Shown: positions 15,001-18,872 of the stretch, one piece after another
Position numbering within the stretch: position 1 is the first letter of the stretch
How the letters are laid out: each line of letters starts with the position of its first letter
Source: Gallibacterium salpingitidis
Lineage (GTDB): Bacteria; Pseudomonadota; Gammaproteobacteria; Enterobacterales; Pasteurellaceae
NCBI RefSeq assembly: GCF_001678495.1
Contig: NZ_JTJL01000050.1
Coordinates: 1 to 46,300 of the forward strand
Direction of reading: 5' to 3'
DNA length: 46,300 bases
Notes under the pieces: generated by a model
What the model was told of the DNA's origin: nothing
The model's input: only the letters and a program-made list of their open reading frames with translations
Database searches by the model: none
Made by a program: the position numbers and the translations under genes

Positions 15001-17195
15001 AAACCACAGGTGCAATTAGTGTAACCGGTAATACACAAGCTGGACATGACGTTCAAGCGCAAACCAAAGATGGCGATATTCGTTTTGCTGGTGCGATTAC
15101 CGCGAACAATGATGTTATTGCCACAGCGCAAGAACAAGGCGCAATCAGTCTAGAAAAAGATGTGACTGCGACAAATCACAATATTGCATTAACAACGAAA
15201 GTGGGTGCGATTGACGTGAAAGGTAATGCAACAGCAGGTAATGATCTTATCGCGAACACTGAAACAGGTGCGATTACCATCACAGGTAATGCGCAATCTG
15301 GTCAAGATGTCAAAGTGGAAACTAAAGCCGGCGATATAGTGCTAAATGGTGCAGTAACTGCCGCACGAGATGTGTTTACGAAAGCAGAAACCACAGGTGC
15401 AATTAGTGTAACCGGTAATACACAAGCTGGACATGACGTTCAAGCGCAAACCAAAGGTGGTGATATTCGTTTTGCTGGTGCGATTACCGCGAACAATGAT
15501 GTTATTGCTACAGCGCAAGAACAAGGCGCAATCAGTCTAGAAAAAGATGTGACTGCGACAAATCACAATATTGCATTAACAACGAAAGTGGGTGCGATTG
15601 ACGTGAAAGGTAATGCAACAGCAGGTAACGATCTTGCCGCTAATACTGAAACAGGTGCGATTACTATCACAGGTAATGCACAATCTGGAAATGATATTGC
15701 TGCAAACACTATTGATGGTGATATTGCAATAAAAGGTAATGTTCGTGCAAAACGCAGTGTGGTAGCTGAATCTACTGGTGTTGGTGCAATTAGTGTGGAA
15801 AAAGATGTTACAGCGGAATTGCAAGATGTTCATTTAACTACTAATAGTGGAAATATCGGTGTAGGTGGTAATGTTAAAGCTAAACAAGATGTGTCTACTT
15901 TATCGCAAACAGGTGATATTGTGATACTTGGTGATGTGACAGCGAATAACGATGTTACTGCTAGAACAGTGAAAGATGGTGATATCGTCTTTACTGGCAA
16001 TGTTTCAGCTGATCAAGACATTCTTGCTCATACTATTGAGAAAGGTGATATTATCTTTAATGGTAATGTACGTACTCAACGTAGCATTGTAGCTAATGCA
16101 GAAAATACAGGTTCTGTAATTATTCGCCAGGATATTGATGCAAATAAAGATATTGTTATCAATGCACATAACGGAAATATTTTCTTTGATGGTAATAATC
16201 CAAATAAAACAGAAGATATTAGTGCAATAGCAAGAACTGGTGATATCATTATGACCTTGACTGGTGTTGGTGATATTAAAGATACTCACCGTATTGCGAA
16301 TGGCGATAGAGCATTCTTAAAAGCTGAGCAAAATAATATCTCTATTCATCATTCTGGTGTAGGTGTGGTTGATCTGTATAAAACAGAAGCTAATGGTGTG
16401 AATAAGACTGTTCTTGCAGATGGTAGTGCCTATATTGAATATGCCAACGGCAACATTGTGGAATGGATATTAGCAAATCCGAAAGAAGAACTTGTTCTTA
16501 CTAATACACAAGTTGGTAAATTATTACGTCTTCATGCACAAAATGTGAATATTGGTGAAGTGACACAACGTCCGGGGGTAGTAGGTGATCTGACAATAGC
16601 TCCAGATGGATATCTTGATGATATGGCAATCACCAAGTTGAATATCAATAATATTCAACCAAATGATGGCAATGGAGTATCAGTAAGCAGATTATGGGCA
16701 TATAATGCTTATATTCATGCAAATGCTGCACCATTTACGTTTGATCAACTTTATATCTTGGATAAAGCAACATTTAGTAATAATCAAACTGTTACTCGTG
16801 TATATGGACGTGATCCAAGAATTGAAGCAATGCCAAATAATTTCTATTGGATTGATACTCATATTAATAGTCCTAAAGACTCATTGAGTGCATGGTTGGC
16901 AGGTGTTAATGATGGACGTTGGATGAATCTGAAATTTGTTCGTGGAAATATTCAGGATAGTACAGGTCATTTATTAGATTTAGATGATAATTACTTTGTG
17001 TATTCACAACGTATTCCATTAACAGATGAAATGACACATAAAACTTTATTTGATGATTTTGGTCGTTCATTTGGTAAGAATATAGTGGGCAATTATTATC
17101 AAGATTTCTATCGTTATCCATGGACTCACTTCATTGATAATAAGACCGTAACATTAAAATCAGCCCAAGAAGATGAGATCATTGTTGCTGAATAA
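1..17195 (+). CDS. giant filamentous adhesin, LktA/FhaB-like TpsA candidate (5' end outside window)
   Basis: The frame is open from base 3 with no start in the window, so the gene is partial. At least 5730 residues precede the TAA at 17193. Seen: a Thr/Gly linker at the left edge; amphipathic helical stretches (about 410-700, 1110-1490); a second Thr/Gly linker (868-966); then, to about 8400, dozens of units of roughly 60-70 residues alternating Gly/Ala-rich hydrophobic strands with 'xVNxxxxxTxAxIxNS'-like segments. A Ser/Asn-rich spacer lies at 2490-2800, a charged helix at 3700-3950 and a long helical region at about 12000-13250. Near-identical 129-residue repeats at 14881-15654 precede a distinct Trp/Tyr-rich C-terminus. 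No beta-barrel or LPXTG is present. Known: such proteins (FHA, Fusobacterium LktA) are exported by a TpsB partner. Inference: this is a secreted or surface adhesin. The exact subfamily is uncertain, and a contact-dependent toxin is unlikely because I see no toxin tip. Confidence 0.85.
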   Translation, partial: TGTGTNGSTTTGTGTKNTQNNTTASIGSITILNTNVVNHSNVDVKESANIQAGTGASGDNQNVGIGIKSESKNDFKVKAEAEANDKDILASVFNVVNYNSHANTTINSALNATGNIDIQSLNNFENNQIKSNSKIGVGFVDKLLKPLAPIFAKINQVKEIVEKVGEVKDAIVKQDPKEIFGAIKDIVDEQQEEAGGEGNSGKNTNDNSVTGQVKKVINEAIKSMGNKLSGSISFQYVDENNTAEVNINKNVTSTGGNVNILAKTDMKDVFMPVHSTTNNDPEIAKTTAGTTGSTSTTGTTGTATTGTTTGTTGTPGSTKGGSQQEYGASLAVLAATIKNDSKVTIGNGTKIEGQSVAIKGETLNPYDRINRTVEIIDKLKNTIVNILKDKPINDASDAFSIALNKLKTAIDGLKEPDINNFDQFIDDIAGNLKDLGIGLKETGSSLADNFSNIKEEYSKPFLIAFDELVKLNYERFANFIVRAEQSDGKGAKNQETGESAKKLGVSGSFSYTDITNDSNVIIGKNANIVSNGNNGSLDINAITKSELVTFSGNAGINPIPGSQGTAIGANIIYAGQHNNGLALVSEGAKLTGAVVNVNSDNKFMQNNIAFASGKSEGKAFGGLIVIGKGDSNAVAVVDDEAEIKAKDSDTKNEVGIKASNNTIVNNIAAGYRGGEGAAVGIGVGIGLYTNNSIAAIMDIDKDASSSYVVNNSLSEEEKQAVEREASALALVLSRLNNNEQDLLGTSSIINENRGITANKVNIGSTATGLINTIGFTATAASEPKKDDGDRRTTAQKIKDSFTGNLSIAKEKQESAASFIAEFDDLFSLSPSTSTSNSNSSTNSGNSSTSTGNTDPNKTSSATSKIDKVDKTMSGEGNKGSKPNDIVTGKGGSAVNNNNDDLAHNKGNAKPGEAAKSQDGKSNSMNSGSVADSNAQSSQEQAKSQIAGAGSVAVNIIAGQTIALANKALINVVRDTTNTDNKNTVTVNATDNVFIGAWSGGGAYSKSKESNSYGLAGSAAVNSLKRDVGSFIHTSTINNAEKIIAEAVKDGIVASGGLAAAISMAKNTSVAASAAISINLQNSQTSALLINNTINNSGNVPSGNETDITTNAVNKDINVTGGMNISFAKSKYSSATAAGGSIIVSDLQNHIDSGIYGGTYRKIKDINVEGVLATTQVSVGIGVAVSSGTGGGAFQGTVVYNGLSNVVNSVIKGQADISASGTVVVNAHDDKAVLSSDEKDKKKSDYIQFMKDRGIDPTGEDYRSEYSSNESTVDPEEQKNAANQNKDDKQKADKEKYEADGKQKAAEQEYQAELKNAPIGNTIVVGGLTIAGSKGGDAVGASVVVNDIENKMYANIIDANITSKHIGAASSAKSLLVGVAGGIAGGNGKFAAAGSVSWSNVADQAITKVENSTLTANSMDFNAVSNARSISVAGQIGVSKGSAGLGLALAYHALDNQTKVLISDSTLTSQSESGFDLLANALSQSKVIAVGAGVTANLGGAALNGTFAVNEGTNNTEVILDSNNLTNVQSVSATATDESTATVVAGGVTLGAGTAASGAVAINSIGGFSTNSQDENAQRVTAAIRNTTITTVKNPTTITNKETNISRTEILNSKISLNAVDHSKLWTISAGAAGSTGSVALQGVASSSIVNKNVWAGLENSNISAANTEKLAQANVNANAVNESAINGFAIGVAGSAGVAGGIAINVNRIIQHTNAQIIGGDYHINNVELRANGKPEILSATVGAAGSSNAAVAGSFGTNLITNTVNSNIKNAKINALSNVGVLTQSDELIANYAGAVAGSGGAAIGLTVTVNKIDGNTSANVENSDIKAKQNADDIDVITANDGMDGTKFIHAAIEKATFDSSVLNGGRQSSTYNGLVVNSSATHSIASSLVSGGGAGIAAVMGTINVNLIGGSTQAKVINTNVNTGDGTLASDISVKARDYTNAAGFTGTVAGAGIASVGAGSDTNKVERTTEAYFSSKGKTATANKAKNVYVDAFSRQALSTFDLGASGAAGVGATGIVVVNKLNSTTSAKLENVHINYDNLYVKAIHQDGIYVTNAALAGGGSAGFGLNVSVVKQESNVNAEVKNSDLTAETDENQTEVIASHTGELDTVVTAAGVGGAGIAGAVAVNNMKQQVSSTIDNSNINRGTTNVHALNSTTLSTNGGALGAGGFGFGSSISVNTFNDRVSTSIINHSKLNVKDIDIKSENKRNIDQVVINAAAGGIAVGANIMVTNIDADLTDAELKGKLNEVNGRLDGDAKFDVNRSNNESGIYSDISNSTLTASNQIKINAIENSATSMHGGSVAGGGAAFNGAVGILNRHHSTKVNFTDSTLSSGTVVVKAEQANLNGKGTELNLYQGTGGVIAIGAAFGRVTNTGTTQVNVTNTSITSTGDTNIDAKDTSSTAISAYGLTGGAIAAGIIYAAAENSSNVGVNFDTRNSTVAETISTKNLVVNASKENKVTTKVVGGAVGFAGGVGLNAEAKDSGETSIKIQGSKYKFIGESVTFAARSNPIVNLNAGSAAAGMYAGQVTRGFASATGTTEVVVNDDNTFDANNLSFTAETGKQGGTTPNVTAKVVGVSLSGAVGIGVNIAQVETATNTNVTVGRAIYKSISRNAAGQLVGTALNIAAQNYLSRSVDISSLTVGGLFATGNGSALSYGTDNINIAARGGIINGDNINSSVVKSFTLSGYGINKVNALANGDGGGLVDISPLSALSQNRQTTNVTATLGGKWDVKENLTVATTQTDEADLHAESTKAGAAVGGGTKADNRIDGSNTVNIENGSEITAHNFGVNALNNIVTGKNYAYEVEGQVFAIAGVSVPISNSEIGKSSNINIGSGTKIFTTGYQSYNALTNGDLKNKIKGMAVGVIGVQVVKSTNALNIANNINVAENTTLHSKGDFENNATDISFNSSDNIKSDFSSYAETPAGLAAVLYSETQNKLTRSNSVNLLGKVRSSGDLNLLAGKKGNNVSNIAMNLTAEVVNNAVIPLSSKPVVSNQINSSNQVIVGNNVEGVATKDINIYADDGKVTVSKISKAKTWLYTTTDKGEETTPADVSGDAKETKSVNNFAKINGKLISGANNTIDISISGYRVPDMLLLADGEGKDTRGSYTITIKENGVENKNSEWKSSIREYDYNYSTDLINQYNEATKLMNQHSNDVNKTAYLGYLSTRQRLLSTMKKYGLVDEDVSAESTITINPNNVRKYSAVGIDNIFVSGGSINITSNNLIGENKDSSLQANGSPTINVTNNSNAVLTVSNLKVGNAGGAIRFNGEVLDNNALNTIQNKNQDKAQNTTFGKITSIAEGGGIVSIINNSAGNRVVKSAYNSARTDNYKPLGMVIVSGTLTSGEGRNNVNGRITINNNAGDLELAQNSQVLANTVELKATGSIVQNHVKGLLSLGGGTPERAYADYAQQQKEKTEVYKETAEKTSSFTETPILTDGVETGYGPRIAGNNVYLFADVVNLNGIVQSGYDTYTVTLNSLSGSKRQDGKVVISEGGERLRGDGIYNYNIGAVYDPAMDKIKLDDVDAVGGYIEITGSIIATENATLVVSDGGANINIVNNTGKTLELGNIYNNYRQGKIVLNNGWTNTRTEIVKENNTIKQKSININDYVKCLDKCSNWSTKNGNIYDLGSITYNWTEGTENTAKTKYTLQKEGYLFGAFKTDPESIDIRTMEGVSAPIALGVSESGLAPGAYLSNDDTLNTRYRLQSMYTYLNSKLSKAEFEMIKDYWFYRVYEATQYLETGSKRTYIHSVKANYPVTAEFIGQSNGGKIEINSNSTITIKGDIENEKSGALLSINSSKDIIQEVGQLKTNNLSLIAGNNIKNIEVKPSETNVVNLTAESKGSNGNININVIKGFKNNNSLDTKVNIIKLEGKGSTQLTAYSDIYSSDNKTTVTGRKITLESENGSIYGANASSLLKVNAGQYALGGDPLSASINAKAKNDIRLEQTTGNMRVGNITAGNSVYLTAMNGRIVDALPRGKQVESDVTDRLIKGWIDAGLIAGTSEYKGAYKQGLEDAVTDYEDSMRKAFADYAASVQEENEQKEAIQKRQAYKVTQLYDRRIKEIESLSANDDEKRASIEKLDSIFGAIKNDNVSVEAKAALYNDLVEIAKSEQDDQTGLGKLFKEDLRQVKAANESVALSDVSISNEDINRYSIFLETGLMTAEAKANWESKVKDTQAALDSAYISQVSAEVEDLYNRRKAQINEMAAGKDQDEALANLQVFYNNRVKEVNGNRTVQYDLLYQDITSLALSENGSDSSGLGVLLKADILDKKGSSASSISLADIRTYGVTKKDAATVLTTIGGNITKEEALNNQQTLRQYRFTQSHENLASLKGTLLKVVSESDLSNLVSQANQSASDVTAGGSSLQTATNSFINSVKTKDTNYQALVSARDNPQYKWTQDQLLYAISDAMYNKETLSTDSELKRANISAKQVTLTGLGVGIDEAPSDPIAIKGLGNRIDDLKKLANAEVSDVELTKDKSAFIIKGKVPLGIFTDQLNINTTGSNVYVAGRSNENDALAAINIGTIDAGQGDIRILGKAGVYNGLSDAETTNFIGKDLLLEGGEQGNVGAADKPMSLNLKGNLDVRAINAYLINHSSTNPLSFNGAYVVNDLIVDSKTGLGSVAGGLGYINVGKNLTIKTEGDIGEVDNSLRVLANNALITIEGKDGNATPRDVYLLGKSQDHNGILHLGNITANTLIVDSEGNLVLGSSEDETSARKQLNIKDKTALSAEKMVTVSGIVNSEKDLTITSRTGSVQGSANSNINVGNVIVNTAKGIALNQGNHQINIINIHNVPTHDSIDGNVLVKTTADVFTANIDAPVIGNINLENTTGGINVASELVAKIAKNSDGSIIGDRIGNILVTAGKGITSNSSIAADGLVRLESKKGSIDLIGNVESKQADVKLHAQSGDNIEGNINVNGQIKAELGGITAETDHGNIIFGGNILAKNDIIAKVTNIGAITITGNAQSDQDVKAETKAGDIALNGTVTAARDVFTKVETTGAISVTGNTQAGHDVQAQTKDGDIRFAGAITANNDVIATAQEQGAISLEKDVTATNHNIALTTKVGAIDVKGNATAGNDLIANTETGAITITGNAQSGQDVKVETKAGDIVLNGAVTAARDVFTKAETTGAISVTGNTQAGHDVQAQTKGGDIRFAGAITANNDVIATAQEQGAISLEKDVTATNHNIALTTKVGAIDVKGNATAGNDLAANTETGAITITGNAQSGNDIAANTIDGDIAIKGNVRAKRSVVAESTGVGAISVEKDVTAELQDVHLTTNSGNIGVGGNVKAKQDVSTLSQTGDIVILGDVTANNDVTARTVKDGDIVFTGNVSADQDILAHTIEKGDIIFNGNVRTQRSIVANAENTGSVIIRQDIDANKDIVINAHNGNIFFDGNNPNKTEDISAIARTGDIIMTLTGVGDIKDTHRIANGDRAFLKAEQNNISIHHSGVGVVDLYKTEANGVNKTVLADGSAYIEYANGNIVEWILANPKEELVLTNTQVGKLLRLHAQNVNIGEVTQRPGVVGDLTIAPDGYLDDMAITKLNINNIQPNDGNGVSVSRLWAYNAYIHANAAPFTFDQLYILDKATFSNNQTVTRVYGRDPRIEAMPNNFYWIDTHINSPKDSLSAWLAGVNDGRWMNLKFVRGNIQDSTGHLLDLDDNYFVYSQRIPLTDEMTHKTLFDDFGRSFGKNIVGNYYQDFYRYPWTHFIDNKTVTLKSAQEDEIIVAE
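868..966 (+). repeat. Thr/Gly-rich low-complexity linker in the adhesin
   Basis: Here the adhesin reads as irregular reiterations of Thr, Thr-Gly and Gly-Thr built from ACA/ACT-GGA/GGT codons. The same composition occurs at positions 3-50, where the hexamer GTACAG is reiterated. It behaves like a flexible, fast-evolving linker between folded segments. Codon choice is varied, so this stretch is not a perfect microsatellite. Confidence 0.7.
2156..2164 (+). other. single exact Apl-type DNA uptake sequence (ACAAGCGGT)
   Basis: This 9-mer is identical to the core uptake signal of the Actinobacillus pleuropneumoniae-type Pasteurellaceae. It lies inside the adhesin reading frame. It is the only exact Apl-type copy I noticed by eye, and I saw no exact Hin-type copy (AAGTGCGGT), so it may be a chance match. 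Confidence 0.35.
14881..15690 (+). repeat. 387-bp in-frame tandem repeat in the adhesin
   Basis: Copy 1 spans 14881-15267 and copy 2 spans 15268-15654. A third copy begins at 15655 and diverges after about 35 bases. The unit is 129 codons, so copy number can change without shifting the frame. I count about 18 differences over 387 bases between the two full copies (roughly 95% identity). Several differences cluster in the last 20 bases. Each unit holds shorter internal motifs of the 'GAIxVxGNxxAGxDV' and 'GDIxxxGxxTAxxDV' type, as expected of a beta-helix. Confidence 0.92.
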
Positions 17196-17212
17196 GAATA
17201 ATTAAACCCAAT

Positions 17213-17237
17213 GGTGGTAGGAATGAGTCTTACCACC
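17213..17237 (+). promoter_or_regulatory. intergenic hairpin between adhesin and YbjN-like gene
   Basis: GGTGGTA at 17213-17219 pairs with TACCACC at 17231-17237 across an 11-base loop. No T-run follows, so it looks like an RNA-stabilising or attenuating hairpin within one transcript rather than a full terminator. It could set a lower level of the small downstream gene relative to the adhesin. Confidence 0.45.
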
Positions 17238-17263
17238 TATTACTACTCATAGGAGAAAATAAA

Positions 17264-17695
17264 GTGAATAAAAAAGCTGAAAGTTTCAAAAGTTATTTAG
17301 ATAACGCTAAGGTAGATGCTTTTGTTGTTGAAGAAATTGCAGATGATGCATTAAATACTGTGGTATTTCGTTCACATCTTGATATTGGTGGTAACCAATT
17401 ACCTACTATTGTAATTTTAGATGATTCTATTTATGCAATGATCCGCGTGTTAGTTGCACCAAAAGTTGAATCAGAAGAAGCATTAGAAAAAGTAAGAGTA
17501 TTATTGAACGATTTCAATAAACAATATAAATCATTTAAATATTATCTAGATAATGATAATGCAATTGTTTTAGATACTTGCCTATTAACTGAAGGTGAGA
17601 AAATTAATGGTGACTTAGTTTATGCAATGTTTGAAGTATTAATTAACCACCTTAATGAATCTTACAAAACTGTAATGAAATCAATCTGGAATTAA
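17264..17695 (+). CDS. YbjN-like small cytosolic protein, companion of the adhesin
   Basis: 143 residues starting at a GTG, with AGGAGA at 17251-17256 placed seven bases upstream. There is no signal peptide, membrane segment or cysteine pair. The pattern of an N-terminal helix, an extended strand region ending in 'LPTIVILDDSIYAMIRV', the stretch 'NDFNKQYKSFKYYLDND' and a C-terminal helix resembles YbjN-domain proteins, whose fold is related to type III secretion chaperones. It lies 68 bp after the adhesin on the same strand and before a strong terminator, so it probably ends the same operon. Fusobacterium lktBAC also has a small third gene of unknown role after the large toxin. Inference: a chaperone or export-competence factor for the giant protein. 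The family assignment is moderate and the function is unproven. Confidence 0.75.
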   Translation: MNKKAESFKSYLDNAKVDAFVVEEIADDALNTVVFRSHLDIGGNQLPTIVILDDSIYAMIRVLVAPKVESEEALEKVRVLLNDFNKQYKSFKYYLDNDNAIVLDTCLLTEGEKINGDLVYAMFEVLINHLNESYKTVMKSIWN

Positions 17696-17727
17696 TTTCT
17701 AAATCTATTTTGTATAATTTATAGTGA

Positions 17728-17766
17728 AACCGCACTATGACCGATAAAGTTATAGTGTGGTTTTTT
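17728..17766 (+). terminator. rho-independent terminator after the adhesin operon
   Basis: AAACCGCACTAT at 17727-17738 pairs with ATAGTGTGGTTT at 17752-17763 with one G-T pair and a 13-base loop, followed by a T-run to 17766. It lies 32 bp after the YbjN-like stop codon. The left arm holds an 8-of-9 match to the Hin-type uptake sequence (ACCGCACTT). Uptake sequences in terminator stems are common in Pasteurellaceae. Confidence 0.8.
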
Positions 17767-17787
17767 ACTACCTATGAGGCAGGAAAC
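17760..17787 (-). CRISPR. degenerate solitary type I-F repeat (relic)
   Basis: The 28 bases match the array repeat at 21 of 28 positions. The right-hand 20 bases match at 18, including CCTATG and the terminal GGCAGGAAAC. The left part overlaps the T-run of the adjacent terminator and is not conserved. One stem pair is broken (CTACC opposite GGCAG). It is in the same orientation as the array, about 1.1 kb beyond its leader-distal end. The flanking 32 bases on the right (17788-17819) are not followed by a second clear repeat. Confidence 0.6.
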
Positions 17788-18014
17788 ATTAGTAATTCTC
17801 GGTTGCACCAACCTAGCTGCACAGCTAATTCACACTGGGTAACCCCTAGGTATAGTAGACAAAATGGCTGCTAAAAAAGTGGTTGAAGCCTTATAGTATA
17901 TGACCTCAAACCACTTTTTTCCCACACTTTTGTCTATTAGGACAACTAATACTTAACAACTGAATAGTTTGAGTAAATACGTTTTCTTAAACTAAGAAAA
18001 TAGATAAGTTTGAG
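17788..18014. other. gene-free stretch with an 81-bp imperfect palindrome
   Basis: No convincing reading frame lies here. The main structure is an imperfect inverted repeat at 17856-17936. TAGACAAAA and AAAAAAGTGGTT on the left are mirrored by AACCACTTTTTT and TTTTGTCTA on the right, with a 7-8 base mismatched internal segment and a 24-base loop. The right arm continues to TAGGACA, giving a TGTCC-type end reminiscent of insertion-sequence termini. A smaller hairpin, TTTTCTT/AAGAAAA at 17982-18000, lies just past the end of the antitoxin gene and may act as its terminator. Confidence 0.6.
17856..17936. repeat. imperfect inverted repeat, possible MITE or IS-end remnant
   Basis: The arms are 17856-17884 and 17909-17936. 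Outer 9-bp and inner 12-bp segments pair perfectly around an unpaired bulge, and the centre is AT-rich. No transposase lies between the arms. Two facing ends left after loss of an element, or a short non-autonomous element, would both look like this. A structured RNA is also possible. Confidence 0.55.
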
Positions 18015-18296
18015 TTAAGCGTGCTTCACTTCTAAATTTAAATTCAACGCTTGCATTACTTTAAAGACAGTTGCAAATGTTGGATTACCACGCCCAGATA
18101 ACGCTTTATATAAGCCCTCTCTTGTTACACCAACTTCACGAGCAATTTGGCTCATGTTTCTAGCTTTGGCAATATCACCTAAAGCGGAAAGAAGTAAATC
18201 AACATTACCTTCTTTCAAAATTTCATTGAGGTAAAGCTGAATCTCCTCTTCTGTGCGTAAATGTTCAGACATATCAAAATCGTGTAGTTTTTCCAT
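18015..18296 (-). CDS. higA: HigA-like antitoxin, HTH DNA-binding
   Basis: 93 residues. The C-terminal two thirds carry a helix-turn-helix of the addiction-module antidote type: 'NMSQIAREVGVTREGLYKAL', then 'GNPTFATVFKVMQALNLNLE'. Known: such antitoxins bind the partner toxin and repress the shared promoter. The ATG sits two bases after the toxin stop. AGGAG at 18304-18308 (read on the minus strand) is seven bases upstream, supporting this start over Met9. Toxin-first order is typical of higBA and unlike relBE. The assignment to this broad family is firm; the exact subfamily is not. Confidence 0.88.
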   Translation of the reverse strand: MEKLHDFDMSEHLRTEEEIQLYLNEILKEGNVDLLLSALGDIAKARNMSQIAREVGVTREGLYKALSGRGNPTFATVFKVMQALNLNLEVKHA

Positions 18297-18298
18297 TA

Positions 18299-18595
18299 TT
18301 AAACTCCTAATTCTTTTGCCAAAGATTTTGCTTTTTTAATATCTGATTCTTGTGTAGATTTATCTCCACCACATAGCAAAATCACAATAACATCATTCTG
18401 ATTCTTGAGATAAACTCGATAACCTTTATCTTCAGTAATTCTAAGTTCTGATACTCCTTCACCTATGGGTTTGACATCACCAAAATTGCCGAATTGTAAT
18501 CTTTTAATTCTTACTTGGATTTTTGCTCTTGCGCGTAAATCCTTAAGATTACTTAACCATTTATTGAAGGTTTCTGTTGATTTTATCTGAATCAT
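18299..18595 (-). CDS. higB: HigB/RelE-family toxin (Gp49-like)
   Basis: 98 residues with the compact RelE/ParE-fold pattern: an N-terminal 'TETFNKWLSNLKDLRARAKI' helix pair, 'RIKRLQFGNFGDVKPIGEGV', then 'ELRITEDKGYRVYL' and 'VIVILLCGGDKSTQ'. These match the killer proteins that pair with HigA-type antidotes. Known: most members are ribosome-dependent mRNA interferases. The basic residues in 'KGYRVYL' and 'GGDKSTQ' lie where catalytic or RNA-contacting residues usually sit. AAGGAGAG precedes the ATG. The toxin is transcribed first and translationally linked to the antitoxin. No disruption is visible, so the pair appears intact. Confidence 0.88.
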   Translation of the reverse strand: MIQIKSTETFNKWLSNLKDLRARAKIQVRIKRLQFGNFGDVKPIGEGVSELRITEDKGYRVYLKNQNDVIVILLCGGDKSTQESDIKKAKSLAKELGV

Positions 18596-18609
18596 TTATC
18601 TCTCCTTGT

Positions 18610-18648
18610 ATGGTTACATTATATAACTTTTCACAAAATGTAAACCAT
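18610..18648 (-). promoter_or_regulatory. higBA promoter inside an operator-like inverted repeat
   Basis: Read on the minus strand, ATGGTTTACATT (18648-18637) is mirrored by AATGTAACCAT (18620-18610), with one extra T in the left arm. A TATAAT -10 (18618-18623) lies at the inner edge of one arm and TTTACA (18639-18644) in the other, with a short 15-base spacer. Antitoxin binding would therefore cover both promoter elements, as expected for autoregulation. Confidence 0.65.
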
Positions 18649-18872
18649 AGTTCACACTTTTTATAAAAAATAAAACAGATAAAACTAGCCGCATTTAACC
18701 CTACAGATTGGTGTGGTGATGTTGGTAAGTAATCAATCAATTATAAAGTTGAGTAACCCATGAGCAGAAAACTGTGTCTGTTGGTTCTAAGAGAGGTGAA
18801 TCCAGAATCAAGGGTAGCGTTGCTTATTTGCTTGAGTGCAAAACGTATGATCGAGAGATTGCTACAATGTTT
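18649..18872. other. gene-free gap between higBA and the CRISPR array
   Basis: No recognisable gene. A 35-39 codon open stretch begins with ATG at 18760 and runs into the first repeat. Another frame over about 18775-18870 is also open and reads like basic, protein-like sequence ('SKRGESRIKG'), but nothing is recognisable. It may be decayed coding DNA. No further CRISPR repeat is seen 60 bp to the left of the first array repeat. Confidence 0.5.

Noticed and set aside
467..16289. Many antisense open frames inside the adhesin
   Set aside because: They are mirror frames of repetitive Asn/Thr/Gly codons, lack plausible RBS and show no recognisable domains.
17728..17787. Relic repeat plus terminator as a CreA-type crRNA antitoxin
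   Set aside because: The would-be spacer is simply the terminator hairpin of the upstream operon, and no toxin-like RNA gene is adjacent; kept only as a remote alternative.
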